This document shows positions 10,306-22,031 of a stretch of 64,000 nt of DNA, piece by piece. The translations under genes were made by a program, and so were the position numbers. The stretch lies in the NCBI GenBank assembly GCA_021234155.1, contig JAJEKV010000329.1:248001-312000 (forward strand), given 5' to 3'. Positions within the stretch are counted from its first letter, which is position 1; each line of letters begins with the position of its first letter. This DNA is from Isoetes taiwanensis (lineage: Eukaryota > Streptophyta > Lycopodiopsida > Isoetales > Isoetaceae). Under the pieces are notes generated by a model, which made no database searches, was not told where the DNA came from, and saw nothing but the letters and a program-made list of their open reading frames with translations.

Positions 10306-10700
10306 CTACCGATTTGTCCGAGCTTCCCAGAAAACGATGCATCTTCTGATTTGCCCGAAGTTTCTATCTCGTGTCTAATGCTTTCGAAGGGGTGTGAGTG
10401 TCTTGTCCCCTAACTCGACCACATTGTATCTCTATATCTACAAAGTAGGGATGAAGAAGTAAGCTACATATCCCAATTGCATCAAACAAGACTTGGTTAC
10501 CTTTGAGGGTAGAAAATAATTCCCTTTTGGTGTGCTAGATGGACTCACATAGTCATTGCCACCCGGTATGAGCAGATTAGACCTGAATTAGTAAACGGCA
10601 CCATGCTCGCAAACACGGAATTGAATCACAATTGATTGTAACTATGCTTTGGTTTTTTAACTAAGCTCGGACTTTTTACTCTCTTTACGATGTTCTGTTT
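10306..10700. other. Spacer inside the DNA transposon
   Basis: No gene or strong repeat is recognised. Confidence 0.4.
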
Positions 10701-10704
10701 TATA

Positions 10705-11168
10705 TATCTAAAGTGTCCCCTAAAATGAGCGGCGATCTCATCCTAGGGGCACTTTAGATACACAAAAAAGAGGAGAAGCAAAAGAGACTAAGCCAGACCA
10801 GGATCTTGTTTTATGTCGGGCTTACTCCCTTTTCGAGTTTCCTGCTTGATGTCTCTAATTCGCCACCTGAGTGAGCGATGTCATCCTAGGGGGCAAATTA
10901 GATACAACAAACAGAAAACGAAGGAGACTAAGCCAGGCTTACTCTCTTTTCGAGTTTCCTGCTTGATGTATCTAATTCGCCACCTAAAATGAGTGAGCGA
11001 CCTCATCCTAGGGGGCAAATTAGACACATCAAACATGACAAACGAAAGAGACTAAGCCAGCCAGGATCTTGTTTTATGTCAGGCTTACTCCCTTTTCGAG
11101 TTTCCTGCTTGATGTATCTAATTCGCCACCTGAGTGAGCGATGTCATCCTAGGGGGCAAATTAGATAC
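10705..11168. repeat. Array of four hairpin-forming repeats
   Basis: Four inverted repeats lie at 10705-10760, 10851-10905, 10968-11027 and 11114-11168. Each arm is about 17-18 bases. For example, gtatctaattcgccacct pairs with agggggcaaattagatac with two mismatches. The loop contains gagtgagcgatgtcatc. Units are separated by a conserved linker with gagactaagccagg, cttactcccttttcgagttt and cctgcttgat. The first hairpin differs in its stem (tatctaaagtgtcccc with ggggcactttagata) but keeps the pairing, so changes are partly compensatory. Confidence 0.85.
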
Positions 11169-11278
11169 ATCAAACAGAAAACGAAGGAGACTAAGCCAGG
11201 GTGAAAGATTAGGAAGTCCACTAATCCTAATTGGCATCTGTCCCTTACATCAGGCCCTTAGCATGTAAACTAAGCTAC

Positions 11279-11832
11279 CTATAAGTGCTCACCTGTAAGT
11301 GCCTCAGTAGCTTGAAGTTGCTTTTGATCCTCCCTACTCACACCTAAGGCTTGTACCCATGCTGTAGAAAATTCATGACAGCAATTCTCAATGCAACAGT
11401 GATTACAAATCCTGCAAAGTGAACGCAAATTTGTCAATGAGAATACAATTATACTAAGCACTTCAGGAATTTTGTTATGAAGTACCTCAAGAGGCCGAAA
11501 GGGACATGGAAGATGGTATTGGTATTTTGCATTCAACAATCAAAGTTGGTAGTGGTTTCCCCATCCTTCGGAGGATCTTGCCACAGAATGGACAGCCACT
11601 ACCATAATCTTCATCCTTATCAAGGTCTGGAAGTAGTGGATCCAAGGCAAATAAAGGAAGACGGTCCTTGCAAGACAGAAACCTCTCTAACCTTGGTTCC
11701 AGCACTTTCAATCTTTGTTGTGTCCGCTTCCCCGGCTGGTGGCCAGATTAAGCTCCTCGATTTTTGTCCGCTCAAGTTACGGTAATAGTTCCTTTTTTCG
11801 ACCTCCGTATCTTGGCATATAGCCCGAATCAC
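11279..11832 (-). pseudogene. Cys-rich minus-strand fragment
   Basis: Overlapping minus-strand frames show CPFCGKILRRMGK (about 11600) and further on CRICNHCCIENCC (about 11410). The spacing of cysteines resembles a zinc-binding module. No family is identified, frames do not join without shifts, and it may belong to the same minus-strand cargo gene as the phosphatase-like piece. Confidence 0.3.
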
Positions 11833-12117
11833 CGCCCGCGACTTGGTTTATCCTTAATCATTTCTTCCCATTTTTTAAATCTTTATTCATCTTCTCGATG
11901 CGGAACTCAAGTTCTTTGAACCTTCATTTGTAGCACCCGCAGCTTTGATCACAAGTTTGCAACCTTGCCTTACTTGAACCACCGATCTTGTAGAGTTGAT
12001 CCATTCTCCCAGTGTCCTGTTGAATTCAACTGGAAAGTACCACATGACACAACAGGCACCACTTTATACACCACAAATTCCATCATGACAAACTTTGCAC
12101 CACAAATGGCGTCATAT

Positions 12118-12440
12118 TCACCACATGTGGTGCGGCATGTGGCACCAAACTGGTGCCACATGCCCACCACATATGGCACCACAATGCACCCAAGGCACCA
12201 CATATGGCAATCCATTGCCCGCACCACAAATGGCGTCAAAGACACCACATGTGGTGCAAAATGTGGATCCATAGTGGTGCCACATTAGACACCACATGTG
12301 GCACCACAGCGCCTGAAGTAAGGCACCACATCCGGCGGGCATCCACCACCCCATATGTGGCGGATGGCGTGGTGCAATATTTAGCGCAAAGATGGTTGGC
12401 ACCACATATGGCGGACAATCCACCATTCACAAGTATCACC
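12118..12440 (-). repeat. Array of short palindromic CACCACATRTGG words
   Basis: Words such as caccacatatggcacc and caccacatgtggtg repeat irregularly. On the minus strand the recurring word is TGTGGTGCC, the same as the core of the array at 2780-3345, so the two arrays are in inverted orientation. This one ends about 1.26 kb from the right end of the transposon. Confidence 0.75.
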
Positions 12441-12449
12441 ATATCTAAC

Positions 12450-13390
12450 ATCACATATGACACTAAGTATAGAAACATATGGAAGCCAATTCACTATTCG
12501 AGGAAAAGGTACCACGTTTGGTACTATATGTGACACTACATATGCTACAAACTACATTATTAACATATAATTGGCACCATATGACGTCTGTAACACATTT
12601 GGAGCTACATACATCGTGAACTGAAATTATCCACCACAACTCGAAACTAGCAAAGACAAATTTCCTACACATAACTTACAACACACCCAAATGAAGAAGT
12701 GGTGTACCGATTGTTCAAGCTTGCTAGACCTTCTTTGGAAAATAACGGTTCAATATTAAATTGCATCATATAGTGGTTCGAGGAAGAAGAGGGTTGAAAA
12801 GTACCTATTTTTTCAAATTGATTTTCCCCGAGATTCTTCTTTACGACTTGAGGAGGCTTGAATTGTGGCCTAGTCATTTCAGAGAGGAAGCATCATCGTG
12901 GCATGTTGCTCTGCTTCCTCACTATTTGAGATGCTTGCATTCTTCCTCTTACGTTGGGACGGAGAGGCTTTCAGACTCTTTTTTCTCTTAACTATTGCGG
13001 AAACTCAACCCGGTTTATTTCTTTTCCTTTTTGTGCGAAGGTAATCACAATGACCATAGTCTGTGAGGCCATGCCTCCCCAGGCACACTTCACCTTTGTG
13101 ATTTTTTTTTGTAAAGGCACATATATTCATTATACCTCTCCTTGCTCAGATTCTTCAACCTTTGTATGATGAAACAAAACAATATCTAAACAACAGAGAA
13201 TCATGGGCATCCCCGAATCTAGAATGCAACCCACTGTAAGTGGATTTTCCTAATACTTTCGGTCCCCAACAGGACTCGATTTCTTCTTGTGTGGCGTAAT
13301 GCTTTTCTTGCACTGTACATTTCCTTGTAGGTGTATCCGTGGCATTCAAGTCGGTATGATCGAGCCATTTCGTGATCGATCTTCTTGCGG
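12450..13390. other. Right-arm spacer of the DNA transposon
   Basis: Some minus-strand frames of 60-70 codons occur (12665-12877; 13155-13349) without recognisable domains. Nothing else is supported. Confidence 0.35.
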
Positions 13391-13392
13391 AA

Positions 13393-13513
13393 ATCAGAAA
13401 TGGTCTTTGGGATTAAGGGAGCGTGATCGAGTTTTGAGGGAAAATGAAAATTCGGAATCAGAAATGGTCTTGCCGGATTAAGGGAGCGTGATCAGAGTTT
13501 TTGAGGGAAAATG
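13393..13513 (+). repeat. ~64-bp tandem duplication near the right end of the transposon
   Basis: Bases 13393-13448 and 13457-13513 are near-copies containing atcagaaatggtctt, gattaagggagcgtgatc and gagggaaaatga. Confidence 0.8.
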
Positions 13514-13674
13514 ATCGTGTACATTGCTGAATAAGCCTGAATAAGACTGAAAGGACAAAATTTTGAATAAGTAATCATGTGTATTTTTGAAAAAATAACT
13601 GCCTCTCCCACTACAAATTCGGTAGTTCCCACCACACTTAGCACCCAAAAATGTGGTGCTAAAATGCACGTTTT

Positions 13675-13704
13675 TGTTCCACTACAACATGCTTTCACCC
13701 TGGT
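13675..13704 (-). repeat. Right 26-bp terminal inverted repeat and target duplication (TGGT)
   Basis: The TIR at 13675-13700 (TGTTCC…GCTTTCACCC) is followed directly by TGGT at 13701-13704, the second copy of the 4-bp target duplication. Confidence 0.88.
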
Positions 13705-15166
13705 TCAAGGGGGAATTGCCATATTACATTGAGCATGTAGAAGGCATTAATGGGTTTTGTTTTGAAAGTTCATCAATATAATGGCAAACGAATTTTTTTT
13801 TTGCCATGTATGGATTACTTGGATCAATGCAGCAATTTTACATTTAGGCATATCCTTGCAGCCATGCATTAAACAATTTGTTTAAGAATTAACAATTGTC
13901 ATGCCTGTAAAGAACGTTTGCAGCTAGCTGCTGTTTGAATGTTTTGTGCCTAATGTTCTTCCTTCATTTTCATATTAATGAATGTTATGGCAATTTGCGT
14001 TTATCTTTATATTAGTTGCTCATATTTGATGTGCTCATGCTATTTTCATGCTTGCAAAATAATGGGCGTGCTTTGCAGGTCAGGAAGATTATGACAAACT
14101 TCGCCCTCAAGTTATCTAAGGGCAGATGTATTTCTCCCCGGGTCTTCTTCTAAGGGTAAAAAGGTGCTCAGATTGGCTCCCGTTTTCATTTGCAAAGATT
14201 CGTAGTTTGGGTAAAAATATGCAACAGAATAATGTGGAAATATTTGAGATCGCTTCTCTGCCCGTTTGCCATCTCGATCTTCAGATCAACATGCTCAATT
14301 CTTCTGCACATGAAGATCATTCAATCATGTCTATTAGTTTTTCAACGCAATCTTGTACCAGCTTTGAAACAGAGGTATGTTATTAGTTTTGTTTTTTAGT
14401 TCTTTGAGCCTAATATGCATGTTGCTGACTTAATGCTCTGCAGTCTTTCAGGTCCAGTTTCTTTGAAAGAAAAACCATCACTTTAGGCGAAATGCTAGGC
14501 ATCAAAGCTGCAAATATATCGAAAAGATTTAGACGAAGTATTTCAGGGTCTTTCGGAGCTTCAGAAATTTCTGAAGAGGCAACAAAGGACGGGAAAAGGT
14601 GGAGATTGTTAGGCTGCAAGTGGATTCCAGAATTGAGGCATGTTACTTCAGTTCCTATTATCTTGTTGGGACAAAGCCACCTAAGGATTATCTTATTTGC
14701 ATGGCATGGTGTTTTATTTTGAAGATACATTTCAGTTTTTATTTTTCTTGTTACAGAAAATTGATTATTTGGAGCAGTTGTTATTGCTATAATGCCCTTT
14801 TCTAGTATGCTTAAGTAAATTAGGATGGATCCTTATTTTTTGAATCAAAATGACTTGCTTGCCATTGTATTTTGAGATCTTCATTATGATAAACAGTTCT
14901 TTGCTGACCATTTCGGAGCTGCTCCAATAGCCACTTCTCAAGTAATGCCAAACAGGTAGTACTTGACATTATTTTCTTCAATTCTTGAGAGAAGCTAATC
15001 CCATTATTTGGAGTTGCAGAATTTAAAAGCTAAATGGATTTGTTTTGGGTTCAATTCCCAAAGAGGCTTTTTTAAGTTTATATAGTTTTTTAATATACTT
15101 TTCTTGAGAACCTTGTGTCACTATCTAAGAAAGACCACTCTTGAAAATAACACATAGAGGAGGAAC

Positions 15167-15180
15167 AAAAAACTATTTCT
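15167..15180 (+). repeat. 5' target-site duplication of the LINE
   Basis: AAAAAACTATTTCT here matches 23048-23061 after the poly(A). Confidence 0.8.
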
Positions 15181-15886
15181 GATCTAGAAGAAACTGGAGA
15201 CCCCGATGACGTGCGCCATGACGTGCGCCATTTTTCTTGAATTGTTTGTCCTTTCCTCCACTTTCAGTTCAAATTTGATTCTTGGCTAAACTTGCCTTCG
15301 AGTTTGAATTGTTTTCGATTCTGAGGGAGAATTTCATTGCATTGGAGTGGCTGCCCCTGTAGAGGGTCAGCATTTTCGAATTGTTCAGAGTCTCCTCTTT
15401 AATGGAAACAAAAATTTTTGCAATTATCAAACAGGGACAGAAGCTAATTTGTGGTTTTCTCTGTGGAACCCCGGCTGATCTTTGGAACTCTCTACTAATC
15501 GAAAATCTCTTTCCAGACAATCTTTTTTCACGTGAATACTGCTTTGTTCCAAGCTGTGTTGAATTTGAGACAGAAATTATTGATTGTTGATTGGAGGAAT
15601 TTGTTGGAAGCAAGAGAATTCAAGCCACTGCTATTATTCGAATGCATTGTGAATGGTCGGAGGACAAAATTACTGTCAAATTGTACTCACCCATCTGATT
15701 TCTGAAGGTTTTGGTACTCTGGTTATGTCTAATTGTCACTTTCTAGCAATTGTAGATAATTCATTCCACCTTTTTAGTCTATTCCTTCTCGATCCTTCTC
15801 TTTAGCCCATTTTCTTTCCTTTTTTTCTCTCTTCCTCTGCTTTTTGGCGCTCAATTGCCCCTTTGTTGTCCCCTCCTGAAGTAATC

Positions 15887-18320
15887 ATGAACTCTGTTGG
15901 CCAAGGAAACCTAAATTCTAAGATTTTGCCATTTCTTCATTGTTTCTCCGCTCTTTCTAAAGAAGAGCAGAGCGCTCTTCTGGCTAATCTTCACAAGATC
16001 TCGGTTGATCCAACAAACTTCATTCAATTTGGGAATTTCAAGGACTTAGCCCTCTTGGAAGCAAAAATGACACCTCTTTCGGACAAGACTCCATTTTGGG
16101 ACAATATCTCAAAAGATCCGACCATAGAACCGGCTTCATTCCTCGGATAAATCCACGCCCTTTGGTGTTCCGTTTCCTTATGGGGTCGTGAGGCCAACGA
16201 ATGAAGCTCGATCTGATGCAGAATGGGATAATGTTCTTCAGCATGAGAGGCCTGACATCTCTTCAAACCTCGCGACCGTTCATGGTATTTATCTTAAATC
16301 CCCATTGGTTTTGGAAAAACTAAAATGCCTTTCAAACTCTGCTGTTGTCATAAAAATCAACAAGGTTGGGATAAGCATTGGAAAGCTGTAGTCTCACTTA
16401 CTATCTCTCCAAAAGGGCCTTTCTATCAAAGCTATCTACTGGTTAAATTACCCGTATATTATGGTCGAATGTGGAAGCCAAAGATCTGCAAATTACTTGC
16501 TTCAAAATGGAAGTTTAGTGATTGAAAACTTCTATTTGAATTTTATCAAGTGGAATCCTAAACTCTCAACTGCTGAACTCAAAAACTTTCATGTGGCCTC
16601 AACATCCCTATTTGGTTTAAATCCCATCTACTGGAACGAGGAATCAATCAAAACCCTATTCAACTCTATTGGCAATTATGTCTCCACTGTTTATGCCCCT
16701 TATAAGCCTCCTGTAGTCTATGTCCAAATTGATATATCCAAAGAAATTCCTATTTCCATTCCTTTCACTGACTGCTTTGGCCAAAAAACTTCCCTAGACT
16801 TAAGGTGGAATGGTTTACCTCCTATCTGCTCTAATTGTGAATTTAGGCATTTCTGGTATGCTAATTGTATGGAGAAAGAAACTAATGACAATAATGTTTC
16901 TTCTAGCCCCCCCTTGCCTGCTCATTGTCTAATTTCAGAAAAGCAGCAAGGTGAGGGTGCCTTTTCTTGGAGGAAAGTCAATGGCAGCACCAAAAGAATT
17001 GCCAAAAAAAGGTTGGAGAAGGAAGTTCAAAATGGAGGTAACTCACAAATTGCTGCCAATCATAATGACTTCTCACATTCTGGTGGAACCATTACCGATT
17101 CTGAAAGATATAAAGAAAAAGGGAAAGCCAAAATGGATGGAGATATCTCAGTCAAGGATTTACATAATACCTTGACCAAGATTGCTGCTGACTCTAAATC
17201 CTCGAGGCATCAAGCTGACTACTCAAATTCGAAATGGAATCTATCAAATTGGATTCCTGCCAAAGGCACGAGAGATTCATTAACTAAGGAAATTCAAGCA
17301 AAATATTCTTTGAAGAATAAGGTGACAGGGAAAGTATCTAAAGCACAGACAGGTTTTATTGCCAAAGTGCCACAAGATGTCAACAAAAATAAGGAAATTG
17401 CTATTGCTGAAACTGCTGAAAAGTTACCCCCAATAACACATGACCATCATCATACAAAAGGTAATATGGGGGAATCTTCCGAGTGCAAATCAAACAAACA
17501 AGGCAATGATGAGGTAATTCCTTTGTTCAAACCAGGTTCTTTGTTTTTACTAACTCTCATGCACAACAGATGGAATTATTGCAATCAGAAAATGAGGACT
17601 TGGTATATCCTTTAGCACCCCCCTCTTGCCCTACAGTTCATTCACCTACAAAGGTGGTAAATTTCATGGATCTTATTGACCTATCTTCTCCTGATGATAC
17701 TTTACCTTGCCATGAGCAGCCTTCCATTTCGAGAAAAATAGCGGTCGGTTGGCTACATTGGATTTCAATGACATTGCCATGAGTACTTTCCACAGTCATG
17801 TCGGGGAAGTTGCAAGTTTGGATAAAGATAAATGGGACTTCGGCTGGTTCAGCATTCTAAAGAGATGGATAGAGAATCAAACATGATTGAAAAATGTGAT
17901 ATTGAGTTTGTTCCAGAGACTCCTCAATCTGCTGACTCTCAAAGCATTGAACAAGAAGAAACACCTTCCAGGCAAGTTCTTAATCCAAATAAATCTCTAT
18001 TTAATAATAGTCTTACCAAAAAATTGACTAGTATTGCTACTGCTGATAAGTCTATTAATAAACTGTTTGAATTCATTCCTGGGGGGATATCTTCAGATGA
18101 ATTGGATAGTGAAAAGGAAAATTTATGCTCTAAAGAGAATGATAAAAATTGGGATTTTGAGTATTATCTAAATTCTTCTTCTGTTGTTAGCATTGACAAG
18201 AGAGAGTCACCCAAAGTGAATAAGAAAAAAGCTAAGTTGTCTGCTAGCTGCAGTGCACCTGCTAATAATACCAGAAGCAAAAATAAGAAAGAAAGAAGAG
18301 GGAAAACCAAGCATAGATAG
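15887..18320 (+). pseudogene. LINE ORF1 (RNA-binding protein, degenerate zinc knuckle)
   Basis: The start is chosen at the ATG at 15887 (MNSVGQGNLNSK). The first frame stops at 16150 and the protein continues in another frame (about 16461-17615), then 17570-17780 and 17832-18320, so at least two or three frameshifts are needed. Near residue 130 of the long middle frame lies ICSNCEFRHFWYANC, a zinc-knuckle-like CCHC motif with altered spacing (C-x2-C-x3-H-x5-C rather than C-x2-C-x4-H-x4-C). The C-terminal part is Lys/Ser-rich and ends with KNKKERRGKTKHR. In plant L1 elements ORF1 binds the element RNA and forms the RNP. The stop at 18320 is 34 bases before the ORF2 start. Confidence 0.75.
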
Positions 18321-18354
18321 CTTTATCCTTTCATCCTTCTATCTTAATATTCTT

Positions 18355-21300
18355 ATGAAGATTCTCACATGGAATCTTAGGGGGATTAAAGGTGCTCTCA
18401 AAAGAAGGAGAGTGATTTCCCAAATTAAATCCTATAAAGCCGACATCATTCTTTTACAAGAGCTTAAGCTCCAAAAATTTGAATATGCAAATCTTGGAGA
18501 TTGGATAATTCCAGGAAGCTCCTCCATCTGGATGGAAGCAGAAGGAACCTCAGGGGGGATATGTATGATTTGGAAAGATCTTAACACTGAACTGTTTTAC
18601 AACAGCCCGAGCAAAATGTGGCAGTGTACCATTTTTAATATCATGGACAAATCTTTTGGTCTTATCAATATATATGCCTCAACCAATCCAAAGGAGAGAG
18701 AACTCCTCTGGTTGGATATTAATCATTGGATGAAGGCCCAAAACATTGATGACTGGATCTTGGCTGGTGATTTCAACAATATTCCTTGTTGGAATCAAAA
18801 ATTGGGCAATAAGATCAATATGTCTAGATTGGAAAAAGCACATTGGAATGACCTCATTGATGATAATTCTATGCTTATGATACCCTCCTCTTCTGCTAAA
18901 TTCACTTGGTCTAACAAAAGAAAAGGGAATGCTAGAGTGTTTTGTGCTTTAGACAGATTCTATCTTAATATTTCTGGCTCCAATTTCTGGGACAATGCTT
19001 ATGTTTACAGTGATGAATCTACTGCTGTTTCTGATCATCAACCTCAATTCCTATGCACTCAACATCAGGTTTCTGTTCCAAGATCTGGTAACATTCCTTA
19101 CAAGTTCAACTCCAGTTTGCTTCAAAACACCTTGTTCTGTCAAGAGTTCAGGGGATTCTACTCTAGCCTTCCTAGAGTTACAGAATCCATGTCCATGAAG
19201 GGTTTCTATTCGAATCTTAAGGCCTCCAAATCCTGGATTAAAGAATGGTCTAAAAAGCTAAAATCGATAAAAGTCGGGGAAAAAACATTCTTCTTCAGCA
19301 TATGAGGGATGTGAGGTTGGCTTTAAGTGAGGATCCTTTCAATTCTTCTTTACATCTCCAAGAGGAAAATCTTGAAATAAAGATTAGGATTATTGAGGAA
19401 TTTGAGGCCAAAGGGGCAGCAATCAGATCAAAAATTAAATACACAAATGACATGGACTCTGGTAGCACGAATTTTTTCTTTAGAATTGCCAAGGCAAGAC
19501 AGAATAAGAGCTCTATCAATGAAATTACTAATGATTCTGGTCTGGTTTTGAATAATCCCTGTGATATCACTAATTATTTCCATTCTAAATATTCAGATCT
19601 GTTTTCAAAAAGCATCAGTTCTGATATCTCTATGGACAATAATGCCAAGAAATTCATTGATTTGATTGACTCCATTATTTCAAATGATCACAATCAAATG
19701 GATATTACCCTTTCAGATGTTCCTAGCCCTGATGAAGTTTTCTCAATTCTCAAAAGCTTTAAACATGGTAAATCTCACGGTCACGATGGATTTCCTCGAA
19801 TTCTTTTTTAGAATTTTGGGATTTAATCCAGTATGACTTCATGCATTTCATAAGAGGCTTTTGGGAAGCTAAGCATCTTCATCCTTCTATAGCTAGTGGA
19901 TTTATCTCTCTAATCCCTAAAGTGGACAAGCCTCTTTGGGTTTTTCATTTGGAGACCAATATCTTTAACCAATACCACCTATAAGATCTGTGCCAAAATT
20001 ATTGCCTCAAGAATCAAAGATTATCTTCAGAACTGTATCAGTACGATTGGAAATCAGAGTGCTTTTCTCCCTAATAGGTTTATTCTTGAGAACTATATTC
20101 TTTGCCATGGAAGGGTTGCATTGGAATAAAATCTCGAATCAAAGCTGTGTTCTTCTTAAGTTAGATTTTAAAAGAGCCTTTGATAACATTAGATGGGATT
20201 TCATTGAATATGCTATGGAAAAACTCGGTTTTCATGATAAAGTCATCCAGTTAATCAATGATCTGAATCTTAGATCAAGTTCAGCAATTCTAATTAATGG
20301 TTCACCTAGTCCTTTTTTTCCTTTGGAGAGGGGGGTCAGACAAGGTTGTCCTTTGGCTCCCTATTTATTCATTGTAGTGGCTGAGATGCTGACTAAGGCT
20401 GTCCTGCATCATCAAAATGTTGGAAATTTGACTGGGCTAAAGCTCCCAAAATCCACTGAGTCTATTTGCATCCACCAATATGCTGATGACACTTTCTGCT
20501 TCCTGGAAAATAAGGATGATAATATTAATCTTTTTATGGATATCTTGAGCCAATTTAGTGCAGCCTCAGGTGTGGACCTTAATTTATCTAAATGTGTTAT
20601 TATTGGTGATGATGACATTAATGTGCATGGGATTAAAGTTATTAAAACCTCTGAAGTTACCAAACTTTTGGGAATGCCTTTATCTTTAAATTCAAATCTT
20701 TCTGGTCTGTGGTCTCCTATTGTTGAGAAAATTAGAGCTAAACTTCATACATACAGAAATTCTCTATCTCTGGCTGGTCGAGTGGTAATTGCTAATCAAG
20801 TTCTCACCAGCTCCCATATTTATTTCTCCACTGCTCTTGTGGCTCCTGCCTGTGTCTATAAACAGATTGAGAAGATCATAAGGAATTTTATATGGAATGG
20901 TAACAACTTAGTCAATTGGAACACAATCACCATGAAGAAGAAAGAGGGTGGCCTAGCATGTAAAGACATTCATAAACAAGCTCAAGCTCTTGCTGGAAAG
21001 TTTGTTTGGAAAGCCCTCAGTGGTTCTAATAGTGCTGCTTCCAAATTCATTAGATATTGGCTTAAGGAGAGTTCTCCCCTGGGTCATCCCTCAGTCTCCC
21101 ATGAGCTGCCGAATTCTGCCTTTTGTGAAGTCTCCTTGGCATCAAACATGTCTCCTCTTATGAGGAATATTATGAAGGCTTGGAATAATATTTTCTCGGC
21201 ATTCAAATATGAGCAGGATATATGTTTTCATTCTGCTATGTCCATTTTTTGGTCTCCTACTTTTAAGGATCATCCAAACCACGTGCTTGCTTTAAAGCAC

Positions 21301-22031
21301 CCTCAAATATACAAAAAGTGGAGTTCTTATGGGATCATTAACCTGGGAGATCTGTGGCAGAATAACAGATGGATAACGTGGTCTAATCTCAAAGCTACTA
21401 TTAGGGGCTCTCAAACTGATAAAAAAATTTACAAACACATCAGGAACATTGTGGGAAATTCCAATATTAATCAGATCTTGCATAGTAATTTGGATTGGTG
21501 TTTAAATAAGAAGAAGTGCTATAAGGTAAAGGATGTTTATAATTTCATACATCAGAGTCCTCATCCTCCCAAATCTTCCAGTGTTTGGGGAATTGATCCT
21601 ACTGCTACCAAATTCATTATAAAAAATGTTTGGAATTCTTATGTTGCAAAAAAGGTTTCCTTCTTCATTTGGCTCATTGCAAACAAAAGTGTTCCTTGCC
21701 TTCAGGTTATTAACAGCAGGAATCCTAATGTGTCTCCCAATTGCCCTCTAAACTGTAATAATGTTGAGGATTTTGAACATATCTTTTTTTACGTTCTAAG
21801 TTGGATTCCTTGTGGTCTTGGATCAATAGATATTTTGGTAACTTTGATAGATCTTCTATAATCAATCTCTTACAAGGACAAGACGCTTACAAAAACACTA
21901 TTGTCTATTTATGCCTTTGGAATATCTGGAAATCCAGAAATAGATGTTTATATGGCAAAAAAAGGTTTTCTATTACATGGATCAAATTGCATATTAAGTA
22001 TGACATTGAGCTTTGTGCTCCCCGCACATAG
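18355..22031 (+). pseudogene. LINE ORF2 (endonuclease and reverse transcriptase)
   Basis: The start at ATG 18355 gives MKILTWNLRGIKG. The apurinic-type endonuclease domain shows WNLRGI, QELKL (usual QETK), NIYAS, GDFNN (about 18767) and SDHQP (about 19033). The first frame ends at 19305 and another continues to 19811. The RT domain follows from about 19860 with FISLIPKVDKP, KLDFKRAFDNIRWDF (20157-20200), GVRQGCPLAPYLF (20331-20370), YADD (20479-20490) and LLGMPLS. A C-terminal zf-RVT-like segment has FIWLIANKSVPC and CPLNCNN (about 21665-21770). After 21861 the frame shifts again to CLWNIWKSRNRCLYGKK. No C-terminal RNase H domain could be confirmed. RT catalytic residues are intact, but at least four frame breaks make the whole non-functional. 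Confidence 0.88.

Larger units (their letters stand above)
1708..13700. mobile_element. Complete 12.0-kb cut-and-paste DNA transposon with 26-bp TIRs and 4-bp target duplication
   Basis: The first and last 26 bases (1708-1733, and 13675-13700 reverse-complemented) are perfect inverted repeats beginning GGGTGAAAGCATG. Both ends are flanked by TGGT (1704-1707 and 13701-13704), a 4-bp target duplication. Inside are a decayed plus-strand transposase gene (about 1953-5287) and minus-strand coding remnants: a Ser/Glu-rich protein, a Ulp1-like protease, an FCP1-like phosphatase and a Cys-rich piece. There are also satellite arrays at 2780-3345, 5840-6420, 7341-7980, 10705-11168 and 12118-12440. Its position within ROP intron 2 shows that it inserted into the gene. 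The 4-bp duplication excludes canonical CACTA (3 bp), MULE (9 bp) and hAT (8 bp); the exact superfamily is left open. All coding parts seen carry frameshifts, so the copy is probably non-autonomous now. Confidence 0.85.
1593..14078 (+). other. ROP pseudogene intron 2, expanded to about 12.5 kb
   Basis: The donor GT follows the codon start of the G3 glycine (…WDMAG) and the acceptor is tgctttgcag before GQEDY. Nearly all of the length is the DNA transposon at 1708-13700; without it and one TGGT copy the intron would be about 490 bp. The right remainder (13705-14078) is AT-rich and shows nothing else. Confidence 0.75.
1331..14957 (+). pseudogene. ROP/RAC (plant Rho) small GTPase, broken and interrupted by a 12-kb transposon
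   Basis: Five exon-like blocks follow the order of plant ROP GTPases, the membrane-associated switches of polar growth and signalling. Block 1 (1331-1417) starts at an ATG and encodes the P-loop GDGAVGKTC, then [11 protein letters not shown], and ends at a GT donor (1418). Block 2 (1505-1592) encodes [17 protein letters not shown] and [12 protein letters not shown], the effector loop and G3 motif. Block 3 begins at 14079 after an AG with GQEDYDKLRP. Block 4 (about 14617-14690) has KWIPELRH and VPIILLG. Block 5 (about 14888-14957) has DKQFFADHFGAAPIATSQ. A one-base deletion in block 3, in the codons for the conserved LSYRGADV region, shifts the frame. The TKLD specificity motif is altered (GQSHL) and the C-terminal part with the prenylation region is not found. 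Exon boundaries match normal ROP splice positions as I recall them, so this is an intron-containing gene copy, not a processed one. Confidence 0.85.

Noticed and set aside
10705-11168. CRISPR-like array
   Set aside because: Repeats are long, diverged and palindromic with conserved linkers, in eukaryotic transposon DNA. No spacers or cas genes.
11970-12426. Frames rich in HHMW / VVP words on both strands
   Set aside because: Translations of the CACCACATRTGG repeat array, not proteins.
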